Below are positions 1 to 11,594 of a stretch of DNA of 64,000 nt, piece by piece (position 1 is the stretch's first letter; every line of letters begins with the position of its first letter). This stretch comes from Millisia brevis NBRC 105863. Its GTDB lineage: Bacteria > Actinomycetota > Actinomycetes > Mycobacteriales > Mycobacteriaceae. Below the pieces are notes generated by a model that had not been told where the DNA came from, did no database searches, and saw nothing but the letters and a program-made list of their open reading frames with translations. Where the stretch lies: positions 1 through 64,000 of the forward strand of contig NZ_BCRN01000017.1 in assembly GCF_001552615.1 (NCBI RefSeq), written 5' to 3'. The position numbers and the translations under genes were made by a program.

Positions 1-1217
1 CCCGGGCCGAGCGCGAGGCGCGGTCGCGGGCGGCGCGGGCGGCGGAGGAGCGCCGTCGGGCGGCGGTCGCGGCCGGCGAGGTCGAGGCGGTCGGACGGGA
101 GCTGGCCGACCGGGTCGACCGGGCCGTCACCGTTGCCGCCGCGCACCGCGATCGGCTCGAAGCCGTCCGCGGCGACCTCTCCCGCCGGGTGGACGCCGGC
201 CGGGAGGAGATGCGCAAGGCCCGCGAACGGGTGACCGCGCTGACCGATTCGCTGCATCGGGACGAGGTGGCCCGCGCCGAGGCCGCCCTGCGGTACGAGC
301 AACTGGAGAACGCCGCACTCGAACAGTTCGCGATGACCGCCGACGACCTGATCGCCGAGTACGGACCCGACGTCACGCTGCCACCGTCGGAGCTGGAGAT
401 CGCGGAGTACGAGCAGGCCAAGGAGCGCGGCGAGGCGGTCAGCCGCCCGGCGGCGATCCCGTACGACCGCGCCACCCAGCAGCGCCGCCTCGCCCGCGCG
501 GAGAAGGACCTCAAGGCGTTGGGGCGGGTCAACCCCCTGGCGCTCGAGGAGTTCGCCGCGCTCGAGGAGCGCTACAACTTCCTGTCGACCCAGCTCGAGG
601 ACGTCAAGGCGGCCCGCAAGGACCTGTTGGCGGTGATCGACGACGTCGACGCCCGCATCCTGCAGGTCTTCGCCGACGCCTATGCCGACGTCGAGCGGGA
701 ATTCGTTCAGGTCTTCGCGACGCTCTTCCCCGGCGGCGAGGGCCGACTGATACTGACCGACCCGTCCGACATGCTGACCACCGGCGTCGAGGTCGAGGCG
801 CGGCCGCCCGGTAAGAAGGTCAAGCGGCTGTCGCTGCTCTCCGGTGGCGAGAAGTCGTTGACCGCGGTCGCGATGTTGGTGGCGATCTTCCGGGCTCGGC
901 CGTCCCCGTTCTATGTGATGGACGAGGTCGAGGCGGCCCTCGACGATACGAACCTGCGCCGGCTGATCTCGCTGTTCGAGCAGCTGCGGGAGCGCTCCCA
1001 GCTGATCGTCATCACCCACCAGAAGGCGACGATGGAGGTCGCGGACGCCCTCTACGGCGTCTCGATGCGCGGCGACGGCATCACGACGGTGATCTCGCAG
1101 CGGTTGCGCGGTCGCGATGTCGCGATATCGGTGGGTGACGTCGACCCACCGGCCGCCCCGGCTGCGGCGTCACCGCAGGTCGAGCCCGCGTCACCATCGG
1201 CCGAGACCACCCCGTAG
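1..1217 (+). CDS. smc: Chromosome segregation ATPase SMC, C-terminal part (5' truncated)
   Basis: The gene enters the window from the left; the frame is open from position 3. The first ~65 codons are Arg/Glu/Ala-rich heptad-like coiled coil. The C-terminal ATPase lobe follows: the ABC signature [10 protein letters not shown] begins near 837, and the Walker B stretch [13 protein letters not shown] lies at about 910-948, followed by the switch histidine in [12 protein letters not shown] dimers bind and entrap chromosomal DNA with ScpA/ScpB during segregation. The protein ends with a Pro/Ala-rich tail. ftsY follows 82 nt downstream, the usual smc-ftsY order of Mycobacteriales. The N-terminal Walker A lobe and the hinge are outside the window. 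Confidence 0.97.
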   Translation, partial: RAEREARSRAARAAEERRRAAVAAGEVEAVGRELADRVDRAVTVAAAHRDRLEAVRGDLSRRVDAGREEMRKARERVTALTDSLHRDEVARAEAALRYEQLENAALEQFAMTADDLIAEYGPDVTLPPSELEIAEYEQAKERGEAVSRPAAIPYDRATQQRRLARAEKDLKALGRVNPLALEEFAALEERYNFLSTQLEDVKAARKDLLAVIDDVDARILQVFADAYADVEREFVQVFATLFPGGEGRLILTDPSDMLTTGVEVEARPPGKKVKRLSLLSGGEKSLTAVAMLVAIFRARPSPFYVMDEVEAALDDTNLRRLISLFEQLRERSQLIVITHQKATMEVADALYGVSMRGDGITTVISQRLRGRDVAISVGDVDPPAAPAAASPQVEPASPSAETTP

Positions 1218-1299
1218 CGGGCCGGTCGCGGGCCGGTCGGCACGACACCCGGCCGGACCTGATAACCCCCTACCCCATCGGGGCTGTCAGGATGGTTGG

Positions 1300-2901
1300 G
1301 TGACCACCGAAGCCTGGCTTGCCGTCGCCGCCGTTGCCGTACTCGTCCTGATCGCACTGTTGATCGGGCTGCTGCTCTACCGGCGGCGGAAGGTGTCCTT
1401 CGGCACCACCGACACCACCGCGGTCACCGATACGACCACCGATACCAAGGCGGTCGAGGGGCGCGGCGGATACCAGGCCGGCGGCGGCTTCACCTTCAGC
1501 ACCGGCACCGAGGCGGCGGCCACGCCGCAGCCCCGCGCCCGGATGCCCGAGCCGGCGCCGATCGAGCGGGTCGACGTCGACGGCCAACCCGGAGTCGGCG
1601 ACGACGCGTCGATCCCGCGGGATGCTCCCCGCCAGACGATTTCCGACGTCAGCCTGCCGGACGTGGTCCCCAACCCGGTCACCGACGAAGCCGCCGGTAC
1701 GCCCGCGGGCGCATCGGACAGCTCGACATCTGCCGACGCCCCCGCCGGCGACGCCACCCCCGCCGAGCCGACCCCGACCGGCACCCCCGCCCCGGAATCG
1801 GTTCCGCCCGTCGCTGCGGAATCGGTTCCGCCGGTCGCCACGGAGGTCGTTCCCGCCCCGGCGGGTGCCGACGTCGAACCGGTCGCGGCCGCAGAGACCA
1901 TCCCGGCGACCCCCGCCGAGATCACCCCGCCGGCGGCCGAAACCGCCCCGGCGGCGCCCGCGCCGGTGCTGGACACGATCGAGCCGACCGCCGGACGCCT
2001 GGTCCGCTTGCGTGGGCGCCTGGCGCGGTCGCAAAACGCGATGGGCAGGAGCCTGCTCGGCCTGCTCGGTGGCGGCGACCTGGACGAGGACGCCTGGGAG
2101 GAGGTCGAGGACACCCTGATCATGGCCGACCTCGGCCCGGCGACCACCGCGGAGATCGTCGAGCGGCTGCGCTCGGAGATGGCGATCCGCGGCGTCCGCA
2201 ACGAGGAGCAGGCCCGCGCCGTGCTGCGCGAGGTTCTCGTCGACACCCTCGACCCCGGCATGGACCGCTCGATCCGCGCCCTGCCGCACGACGGTCGTCC
2301 CTCGGTGCTGTTGGTGGTCGGGGTCAACGGAACCGGCAAGACCACCACGACCGGCAAGCTCGCGCGCGTGCTGGTCGCCGACGGCCGGCGCGTGGTGCTC
2401 GGCGCCGCCGATACCTTCCGCGCCGCCGCCGCCGATCAGCTGCAGACCTGGGCGCAGCGGGTCGGGGCCGAGGTGGTGCGCGGCAAGGAGGGCGCTGATC
2501 CGGCATCGGTCGCCTTCGACGCCGTCGTCCACGGCATCGACAATGGCGCCGACGCGGTCCTGATCGATACCGCCGGGCGCCTGCACACCAAGACCGGCCT
2601 GATGGACGAATTGGGCAAGGTGAAACGCGTCGTGGAAAAGAAGGCCCTCGTCGACGACGTGATTCTCGTATTGGATGCGACGATCGGTCAGAACGGTTTG
2701 ACCCAAGCGCGGGTCTTTGCCGATGTGGTCGACATCACCGGTGTCGCGCTGACCAAACTGGACGGTACTGCCAAGGGCGGCATCGTTTTCCAGGTGCAGC
2801 GGGAGTTGAAGGTCCCCGTGAAGCTGGTCGGCCTGGGGGAGGGCGCCGATGATCTTGCTCCATTCGAACCGGGCGCTTTTGTCGACGCGCTTCTCGGATA
2901 A
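1300..2901 (+). CDS. ftsY: Signal recognition particle receptor FtsY
   Basis: SRP receptor GTPase that docks the SRP-ribosome complex at the membrane. The GTG at 1300 is chosen because it puts a transmembrane segment at about residues 7-28, ending in YRRRK, as in mycobacterial FtsY; a possible -10 (CAGGAT, 1288-1293) six bases upstream would make the message leaderless. An Ala/Pro/acidic linker of about 190 residues follows, then the NG domain: P-loop GVNGTGKTTTTGKL from residue 341, DTFRAAA near 370, DTAGR near 423 and TKLDGTAKGG near 484. 533 residues, longer than enteric NG cores because of the linker. The partner ffh lies 4.6 kb downstream. Confidence 0.97.
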   Translation: MTTEAWLAVAAVAVLVLIALLIGLLLYRRRKVSFGTTDTTAVTDTTTDTKAVEGRGGYQAGGGFTFSTGTEAAATPQPRARMPEPAPIERVDVDGQPGVGDDASIPRDAPRQTISDVSLPDVVPNPVTDEAAGTPAGASDSSTSADAPAGDATPAEPTPTGTPAPESVPPVAAESVPPVATEVVPAPAGADVEPVAAAETIPATPAEITPPAAETAPAAPAPVLDTIEPTAGRLVRLRGRLARSQNAMGRSLLGLLGGGDLDEDAWEEVEDTLIMADLGPATTAEIVERLRSEMAIRGVRNEEQARAVLREVLVDTLDPGMDRSIRALPHDGRPSVLLVVGVNGTGKTTTTGKLARVLVADGRRVVLGAADTFRAAAADQLQTWAQRVGAEVVRGKEGADPASVAFDAVVHGIDNGADAVLIDTAGRLHTKTGLMDELGKVKRVVEKKALVDDVILVLDATIGQNGLTQARVFADVVDITGVALTKLDGTAKGGIVFQVQRELKVPVKLVGLGEGADDLAPFEPGAFVDALLG

Positions 2902-2955
2902 TTTCGACGGGGAACGTCCCCTTCGGTTCGCTTCGTTATCCTTTGGACGCATCCG

Positions 2956-2993
2956 TTCACACGCCTGAAACAAGGGCGTGTCAGAGCGGAAAC
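2956..2993 (+). promoter_or_regulatory. Tandem GlnR-type operator upstream of amtB
   Basis: Four five-base half sites with exact six-base spacers: TTCAC (2956), GAAAC (2967), GTGTC (2978), GAAAC (2989). This matches the actinobacterial GlnR pattern gTnAC-n6-GaAAC repeated twice, with one mismatch in the third half site. It lies 62 nt before the amtB start. GlnR activates ammonium-uptake genes under nitrogen limitation in mycobacteria and streptomycetes, so nitrogen control of amtB-glnB-glnD is inferred. A 7-bp inverted repeat (2959-2965 with 2975-2981) overlaps the site and could also terminate ftsY. Confidence 0.75.
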
Positions 2994-3054
2994 GTGGGCC
3001 ACCGAGGCTATCTCCGAACGTCGCGCGGGTGATGCGCGCTCTAAGGAGGAAGCA

Positions 3055-4356
3055 GTGAGTTCCGAAGAAGTATTGGCGCAGTCAGGCAATTCAGCCTGGA
3101 TGCTGATGGCGGCCTCGTTGGTGCTGCTGATGACGCCGGGCCTGGCGTTTTTCTACGGCGGCATGTCCCGCAGCAAGTCCGTCCTCAACATGATGATGAT
3201 GTCGTTCGGCGCCATGACGGTCGTCACGATCATCTACTTCCTGTGGGGCTGGTCGATGGCGTACGGCACGCAGGACATCGCGGGGATCTTCGCCAATCCC
3301 TTCGAGTTCTTCGGACTTCGTGACTCGATCACCGATGCGGACGGCAACTACATCGCCGGCGCATTCGGATATCCGAATGTCATCGATATCGCCTTCCAGG
3401 TGACCTTCGCGATCATCACCGTCGCGCTGATCAGCGGCTCACTGGCCGAGCGCGTCAAGTTCACCACCTGGTTGGTCTTCGCCGGTGTCTGGGCGACCCT
3501 CGTCTACTTCCCGCTCTCGCACATGGTGTGGGGTGGCGGCCTGCTCTCGGGCGCCGAGAACAGCTTCGCCTCGTGGATCTTCGGCACCGTCGATGACGGC
3601 GGCGACATCTCCGCCGCCGTGCACCCGATCGACTTCGCCGGTGGCACCGTCGTTCACATCAATGCCGGTATGGCCGGCCTGGTGCTCGCCCTGATCATCG
3701 GCAAGCGCGTCGGCTTCGGCAAGACCGCCTACCGCCCGCACAACCTGCCCTTCGTCATGCTGGGTGCCGCTCTGCTGTGGTTCGGTTGGTTCGGCTTCAA
3801 CGCCGGTTCCGCCTTCGCCGCCGACGGCGTCGCCGGCCTGGCCTGGGTCAACACCACCGCCGCCACCGCCGCCGCGATCGCCGGCTGGTTGATCGTGGAG
3901 AAGATCCGCGACGGACACGCCACCAGCCTCGGTGCCGCATCGGGCATCGTCGCCGGTCTGGTTGCGATCACCCCGGCCGCAGGTGCGCTCAGCCCCATCG
4001 GCGCAATGATTCTCGGCGTCATCGCCGGCGCGCTGTCGGCCCTCGCGGTCGGCCTGAAGTTCCGCTTCGGTTACGACGACTCGCTCGACGTCGTCGGCGT
4101 CCACCTGGTGTCCGGCCTCTGGGGCACGGTCGCGATCGGTTTCCTCGGCACCGAGACCGGCCTGTTCTACGGCGGCGGTATCGACCAGCTGATCGTCCAG
4201 ATCGTCATCGCCCTCGTCGCCCTGATCTACACCGGCGTCCTGACCGCGGTCATCGCGTTCGCTCTCAAGCCGCTGGGCTGGCGGGTCGACACCGAGGCCG
4301 AGGAGAGCGGCATCGACGGTGCGGAGCATGCGGAAACCGCGTACGAACTGAGCTGA
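3055..4356 (+). CDS. amtB: Ammonium transporter AmtB
   Basis: Membrane channel for ammonium/ammonia uptake, 433 residues with about 11 hydrophobic helices. The family signature MTPGLAFFYGGMSRSKSVLN is near the N-terminus, and the twin pore histidines fall in VHINAG and GVHLVSG. GTG start at 3055 with a strong ribosome binding site (AAGGAGG, 3043-3049). It heads a nitrogen operon with glnB and glnD, 80 nt before glnB, behind a tandem GlnR box. PII (GlnB) is expected to bind and block the channel when nitrogen is abundant. Confidence 0.98.
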   Translation: MSSEEVLAQSGNSAWMLMAASLVLLMTPGLAFFYGGMSRSKSVLNMMMMSFGAMTVVTIIYFLWGWSMAYGTQDIAGIFANPFEFFGLRDSITDADGNYIAGAFGYPNVIDIAFQVTFAIITVALISGSLAERVKFTTWLVFAGVWATLVYFPLSHMVWGGGLLSGAENSFASWIFGTVDDGGDISAAVHPIDFAGGTVVHINAGMAGLVLALIIGKRVGFGKTAYRPHNLPFVMLGAALLWFGWFGFNAGSAFAADGVAGLAWVNTTAATAAAIAGWLIVEKIRDGHATSLGAASGIVAGLVAITPAAGALSPIGAMILGVIAGALSALAVGLKFRFGYDDSLDVVGVHLVSGLWGTVAIGFLGTETGLFYGGGIDQLIVQIVIALVALIYTGVLTAVIAFALKPLGWRVDTEAEESGIDGAEHAETAYELS

Positions 4357-4364
4357 ACCAGTAA

Positions 4365-7374
<3,010 letters not shown>

Positions 7375-7412
7375 CCATCGGCGGGCGGCGGCGGTGAATT
7401 CCGATGACCGAT

Positions 7413-7418
7413 TAGGCT
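7413..7418 (+). promoter_or_regulatory. Likely -10 element for ffh
   Basis: TAGGCT at 7413-7418 fits the mycobacterial TAnnnT -10 consensus, with an expected transcript start near 7425 and a leader of about 75 nt before ffh. It lies in the 126-nt gap after glnD. No clear -35 is seen. Confidence 0.45.
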
Positions 7419-7500
7419 GGTGGGAGCACCCGACGGGGTGCGAGCGAAGTCGACCCCGCTCCGGTGGGGCCGTGAGCGAGATCCAAAGGAGCAGCGGCAC

Positions 7501-9057
7501 GTGTTCGAATCTCTCTCCGACCGCCTCACCGGCAGTCTCGCCGATCTGCGCGGCAAGGGACGGCTGACCAACCACGACATCGATGTGGTCTGCCGGGAGA
7601 TCCGTCTCGCGCTGCTCGAGGCCGACGTCGCGCTGCCCGTCGTCCGGTCGTTCATCTCCTCGATCAAGGAACGCGCCAAGGGCGCCGAGGTCTCGGCCGC
7701 GCTCAATCCGGCGCAGCAGGTCGTCAAGATCGTCAACGAGCAGCTCGTCGAGATCCTCGGTGGCCAGACCCGGCGGCTCGAATTCGCCAAGACGCCGCCG
7801 ACGGTCATCATGCTCGCCGGCCTGCAGGGCTCCGGTAAGACCACCCTGGCCGGAAAGCTCGCCAAGTGGCTGACCGGGCAGGGGCATACCCCGCTGCTGG
7901 TGGCCTGCGACCTGCAACGCCCCGGCGCGGTCGACCAGCTGCGCATCGTCGGCGAGCGGGCCGGCGCCGCGGTCTTCGCCCCGCATCCCGGTACCTCGGT
8001 CGGTACCTCGGAGAACCCGCTCGGCATCAGCGCCGGCGATCCGATCGAGGTCGCCCGTGCCGGTGTCGAGCAGGCCCGCACCAAGCAGTACGACGTGGTG
8101 ATCGTCGATACCGCCGGCCGCCTCGGCATCGACTCCGAGCTGATGGCGCAGGCCGCGGGTATCCGCGATGCGATCGATCCGGACGAGGTGCTCTTCGTCC
8201 TCGACGCGATGATCGGCCAGGACGCCGTAGCGACCGCCGACGCCTTCGGCTCCGGCGTCGGGTTCACCGGTGTCGTGCTGACCAAGCTCGACGGCGATGC
8301 CCGCGGCGGTGCGGCGCTGAGCGTCCGAGAGGTCACCGGCAAGCCGATCATGTTCGCCTCGACCGGTGAGAAGCTCGAGGACTTCGATGTCTTCCACCCG
8401 GACCGGATGGCGAGCCGCATCCTGGGCATGGGCGACCTGCTGAGCCTCATCGAGCAGGCCGAACAGGTCTTCGACGAGAAGCAGGCCCAGGAGACCGCCA
8501 CCAAGATCGGCTCCGGCCAGCTCACCCTCGAGGACTTCCTCGAGCAGATGATGGCGATCCGCAAGATGGGGCCCATCGGCAACCTGCTCGGCATGCTGCC
8601 GGGGGCCGGCAATATGAAGGACGCCCTCTCGCAGGTCGACGACAAGCAACTCGACCGGGTGCAGGCGATCATCCGCGGTATGACCCCGGCGGAGCGGGAG
8701 AACCCCAAGATCATCAACGCCTCCCGACGGCTGCGCATCGCCAACGGCTCCGGCGTCACCGTGACCGAGGTCAACCAGCTGGTCGACCGGTTCTTCGACG
8801 CCCGCAAGATGATGGCGTCGATGGCCGGTCGCATGGGCATGCCGGGCGCGGGCGGCAACCGCCGCAACGCCAAGAACAGCCGCAAGAACAAGAAGAACAA
8901 CAGCAAGCGCAAGGCGACCCCGGCACGCAACAACGGCGCGATGCCCGGGATGCCCGGCCTTCCTCCCGGCCTGTCCGGGATGCCCGCCGGGCTCGACCAG
9001 ATGCCGCCCGGTCTCGAGGGCTTCGACCTCTCGCAGCTGAAGTTCCCGAAGAAGTAG
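7501..9057 (+). CDS. ffh: Signal recognition particle protein Ffh
   Basis: GTPase subunit of SRP that binds signal sequences with 4.5S RNA and hands nascent membrane proteins to FtsY. The GTG at 7501 (N-terminus VFESLSDRL) follows AAAGGAG at 7485. The N domain is followed by the P-loop LQGSGKTTLAGKLAKWL near residue 107, DTAGRLGID near 203, TKLDGDARGGAALS near 261, and a Met-rich M domain. The tail is unusual: a Lys/Asn-rich basic patch followed by Met-Pro-Gly-Leu repeats, giving 518 residues. The conserved amidohydrolase starts 7 nt after its stop. Confidence 0.97.
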   Translation: MFESLSDRLTGSLADLRGKGRLTNHDIDVVCREIRLALLEADVALPVVRSFISSIKERAKGAEVSAALNPAQQVVKIVNEQLVEILGGQTRRLEFAKTPPTVIMLAGLQGSGKTTLAGKLAKWLTGQGHTPLLVACDLQRPGAVDQLRIVGERAGAAVFAPHPGTSVGTSENPLGISAGDPIEVARAGVEQARTKQYDVVIVDTAGRLGIDSELMAQAAGIRDAIDPDEVLFVLDAMIGQDAVATADAFGSGVGFTGVVLTKLDGDARGGAALSVREVTGKPIMFASTGEKLEDFDVFHPDRMASRILGMGDLLSLIEQAEQVFDEKQAQETATKIGSGQLTLEDFLEQMMAIRKMGPIGNLLGMLPGAGNMKDALSQVDDKQLDRVQAIIRGMTPAERENPKIINASRRLRIANGSGVTVTEVNQLVDRFFDARKMMASMAGRMGMPGAGGNRRNAKNSRKNKKNNSKRKATPARNNGAMPGMPGLPPGLSGMPAGLDQMPPGLEGFDLSQLKFPKK

Positions 9058-9064
9058 CCCCACC

Positions 9065-10147
9065 GTGACCGGGGCGCTGCACCTGATCGGCCGAACCCTG
9101 CCGGACGATCAGCCGGTGCAGTTGTGGGTGGTCGACGGCATCCTGCACACCGAACCGGTCGCCGACGCGACCACGATCTGCGAGTCCGGGTGGATCCTGC
9201 CCGGGCTGGTCGACGCGCACTGCCACGTCGGCATCAGATTCGGCGGCGGCCACACCGATCACGACGAGATGGTCGCCGACGCCCGCGTCGAACGTGAGGC
9301 CGGCGTGCTGTTGCTGCGGGACGCCGGTTCGCCCGTCGACACCCGCATCCTCGACGCATACGAGGATCTACCGCGCATCATCCGCGCCGGCCGCCACCTC
9401 GCCCGACCCAAGCGCTATATCCGCGACCTGTCGATCGACCTCGCCGATCCGGAGCGGCTGCCGGATGCGGTCGCCGAACAGGCCCGCGCCGGCGACGGCT
9501 GGGTCAAGCTGGTGGGGGACTGGATCGACCGGGAGGTCGGCGACCTCGCGCCGCTCTGGTCGCCGGAGATCCTGAAGGCCGCGATCGACGCCGCCCACGC
9601 CGAGGGAGCGCGGGTGACCGCGCACGTCTTCGGCGAGCAGGCCCTGGTCGACCTGGTCGGCGCGGGCATCGACTGCATCGAACACGGCACCGGGCTGACC
9701 GACGAGACGATCGAGATGATGGTCGAACACGACACCGCTCTGGTGCCCACCCTGATAAATATCGAGACCTTCCCGCAGATCGCCGACGGTGCGGGGAAGT
9801 TCCCCCGCTACGCCGACCACATGCGCGACCTGCATCGCCGCGTAGCCGACACCATCGGCCGGGCCCACGATGCCGGGATCCGGATCTTCGCCGGCACCGA
9901 CGCCGGCGGCAGCATCCGGCACGGCCGGATCGCCGACGAGATCGCCGCGCTGATCGGTGTCGGCCTCTCCCCGCTCGAGGCCCTCGGCGCCGCGAGCTGG
10001 GATGCCCGCGAATGGCTCGGTCGGCCGGGGCTCGAGCCGGGGCAGCGCGCCGACCTGGTGGTCTACCGCGAGGACCCGCGCACCCCGGCCGGGGTACCGG
10101 ACCATCCGGATCTCACCGTGGTCGGCCGTCACGTCTTTCGCCCCTGA
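9065..10147 (+). CDS. Metal-dependent amidohydrolase (Rv2915c-like)
   Basis: Amidohydrolase-superfamily protein of 360 residues. Metal-ligand motifs are in the expected order: HxH in DAHCHVG, a candidate carboxylated lysine in WVKLVGDW, histidines in TAHVFG and CIEHGTG, and the aspartate in GTDAGG. The family hydrolyses C-N bonds in cyclic or linear amides; no substrate can be named here. The GTG start follows the ffh stop by 7 nt, so it is probably co-transcribed with ffh, as in M. tuberculosis. It converges with the next gene with only 2 nt between stop codons. Confidence 0.85.
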   Translation: MTGALHLIGRTLPDDQPVQLWVVDGILHTEPVADATTICESGWILPGLVDAHCHVGIRFGGGHTDHDEMVADARVEREAGVLLLRDAGSPVDTRILDAYEDLPRIIRAGRHLARPKRYIRDLSIDLADPERLPDAVAEQARAGDGWVKLVGDWIDREVGDLAPLWSPEILKAAIDAAHAEGARVTAHVFGEQALVDLVGAGIDCIEHGTGLTDETIEMMVEHDTALVPTLINIETFPQIADGAGKFPRYADHMRDLHRRVADTIGRAHDAGIRIFAGTDAGGSIRHGRIADEIAALIGVGLSPLEALGAASWDAREWLGRPGLEPGQRADLVVYREDPRTPAGVPDHPDLTVVGRHVFRP

Positions 10148-10149
10148 CC

Positions 10150-11547
10150 TCAGGGCGCCTCGTCGGGACGGCCGGGGTTCGGGTCGCCGCTCGGCGGGAC
10201 GACCGCCAAGCGCTGCTCCGAACGGCCGGTCCGGTCCGCGGTATCGGCGGCCGGTGCGGAATCGCCCCCGGTGGGCGTGTCTGTGGGCGCCCCGTCGTTG
10301 CCGTCCCCGGCGTCCGACTCGGTGATTCCGGCGCGCAGCAGATAGGCGCCGACCTCCCGCTCGCGGTAGATCGCCGGATTGTGCGAGGCGATCGTCCGGG
10401 CGTTGCGCCAATGCCGGTCGAGGGCGAACCGGGCGTCGAGCGCCGAGGAACCGCCCACTTCGAAGATCGCCGTCGTCGCGGTCAGCACCAGATCGATCAC
10501 GGTGATCTGTGCCCGGTGCACCGCGATATCGGCGGCCTCCTCCCGCCTCTCGAGCTCCTCGAGCGCCCGGGCGGTGCGCCGACTGCTCGGTCCGGTCCGC
10601 CACGCGAGCCGTTCGTCGACCACGGCGTCGAGGATGGCTCCGGTGCTCAACACGATCTGGCGGGCCGCGTGGGCGGCGGCGTCGACCCGGCCGAGCACCG
10701 ACTGCACCAGCGGATCCGCGCTCGGCAGGTCTGCGAGCGCCTGACCGTGGGTGCGCTGCCGCCGGCGCACGAAGGCGGCCGCCTCGTCCGCCGCCTGCCG
10801 CGCGATGCCCGCGAGGGTCGCCAGATGGGTCAGCTGCAGGATGGCCCACTGGCCGGCGGCGCGCTCCTCGGACGGGATGATCTCCAGGTCGGTCACATCG
10901 ACATTCGTGAACACCGATGTCCCACTGGCGCTGCCGCGTTGGCCGAAACCGGAGTAGTCGTCCAGCAATTCGACTCCCGGGGCGTGCCGGGGCACGATCA
11001 CCGAGGAGCGTCGCGTCTCATCGGTCACCGCGACCGAGATGTAGTCCGCGAAGAGGCTGCCGGTGCTGTAGTACTTGCGGCCGTTGAGCAGCAGTCGTTC
11101 GCCGTCGGCGACCACCGTGGTGCCGGTGACCCCGCGCAGCTTCCCGGTCAGCTCGCTGCTGGCGTTGCCGATGATCGCGCCGGCCCCGATCCGGCGCAAC
11201 CACTCCCGGCCGCGGTCGGTGTCCTGCTCCACCCAGCGGTCCTCGCCGAACCGGAAGTGCACCCGCAGCGCCTGCACCAAATTGGAATCCGCGGCGGCCA
11301 ATTCGATGAACAGCAGCAGCAACTGGCGCAGGCTCACCCCGAACCCACCGAGCTCGGTCGGGACGCGCAGCGCGCCGAAGCCCTGCTCCCGCAGCCACTC
11401 GGCCTGTTCGAGGGCCAGGGTGCGGTCCTGTTCGCGGGCGATGGTGCCCTCGGCGATCCGCTCGAAGATCGGCCGGAACCGATCGAGCAGTTCGTCGTCG
11501 GTCAGCGGGGTGGTGCGGTCGAGATCGGTGGTCCAGGAGAGGGACAT
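10150..11547 (-). CDS. DszC/SfnB-like flavin-dependent monooxygenase (acyl-CoA dehydrogenase fold), copy 2
   Basis: Acyl-CoA-dehydrogenase-fold protein of the DszC/SfnB type: FMNH2-using oxygenases rather than CoA dehydrogenases. Typical features are GGFGVSLRQLLLLFIELA near the N-terminus, LNGRKYYSTGS in the flavin-binding middle domain, FGQRGSASGT, and the C-terminal DRHWRNARTIASHNPAIY. The start is the ATG at 11547 (MSLSWTTDL); upstream codons in this frame lie inside the neighbouring gene. The last ~65 residues are a Gly/Asp/Thr/Pro-rich extension not usual in the family. It is the last gene of the cluster, 47 nt after a paralogue. The substrate is unknown; sulfone/thiophene-type oxidation is known for relatives. 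Confidence 0.82.
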   Translation of the reverse strand: MSLSWTTDLDRTTPLTDDELLDRFRPIFERIAEGTIAREQDRTLALEQAEWLREQGFGALRVPTELGGFGVSLRQLLLLFIELAAADSNLVQALRVHFRFGEDRWVEQDTDRGREWLRRIGAGAIIGNASSELTGKLRGVTGTTVVADGERLLLNGRKYYSTGSLFADYISVAVTDETRRSSVIVPRHAPGVELLDDYSGFGQRGSASGTSVFTNVDVTDLEIIPSEERAAGQWAILQLTHLATLAGIARQAADEAAAFVRRRQRTHGQALADLPSADPLVQSVLGRVDAAAHAARQIVLSTGAILDAVVDERLAWRTGPSSRRTARALEELERREEAADIAVHRAQITVIDLVLTATTAIFEVGGSSALDARFALDRHWRNARTIASHNPAIYREREVGAYLLRAGITESDAGDGNDGAPTDTPTGGDSAPAADTADRTGRSEQRLAVVPPSGDPNPGRPDEAP

Positions 11548-11594
11548 CGCTTCGCTTTCGGTCCGGGTGGCAGGAGGCCGACGGGCGGTCGGGT

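Noticed and set aside
2959-2981. Hairpin ACACGCC/GGCGTGT as ftsY terminator
   Set aside because: It has no T-run and coincides with the tandem GlnR box, which explains the conservation better; kept only as a side note.
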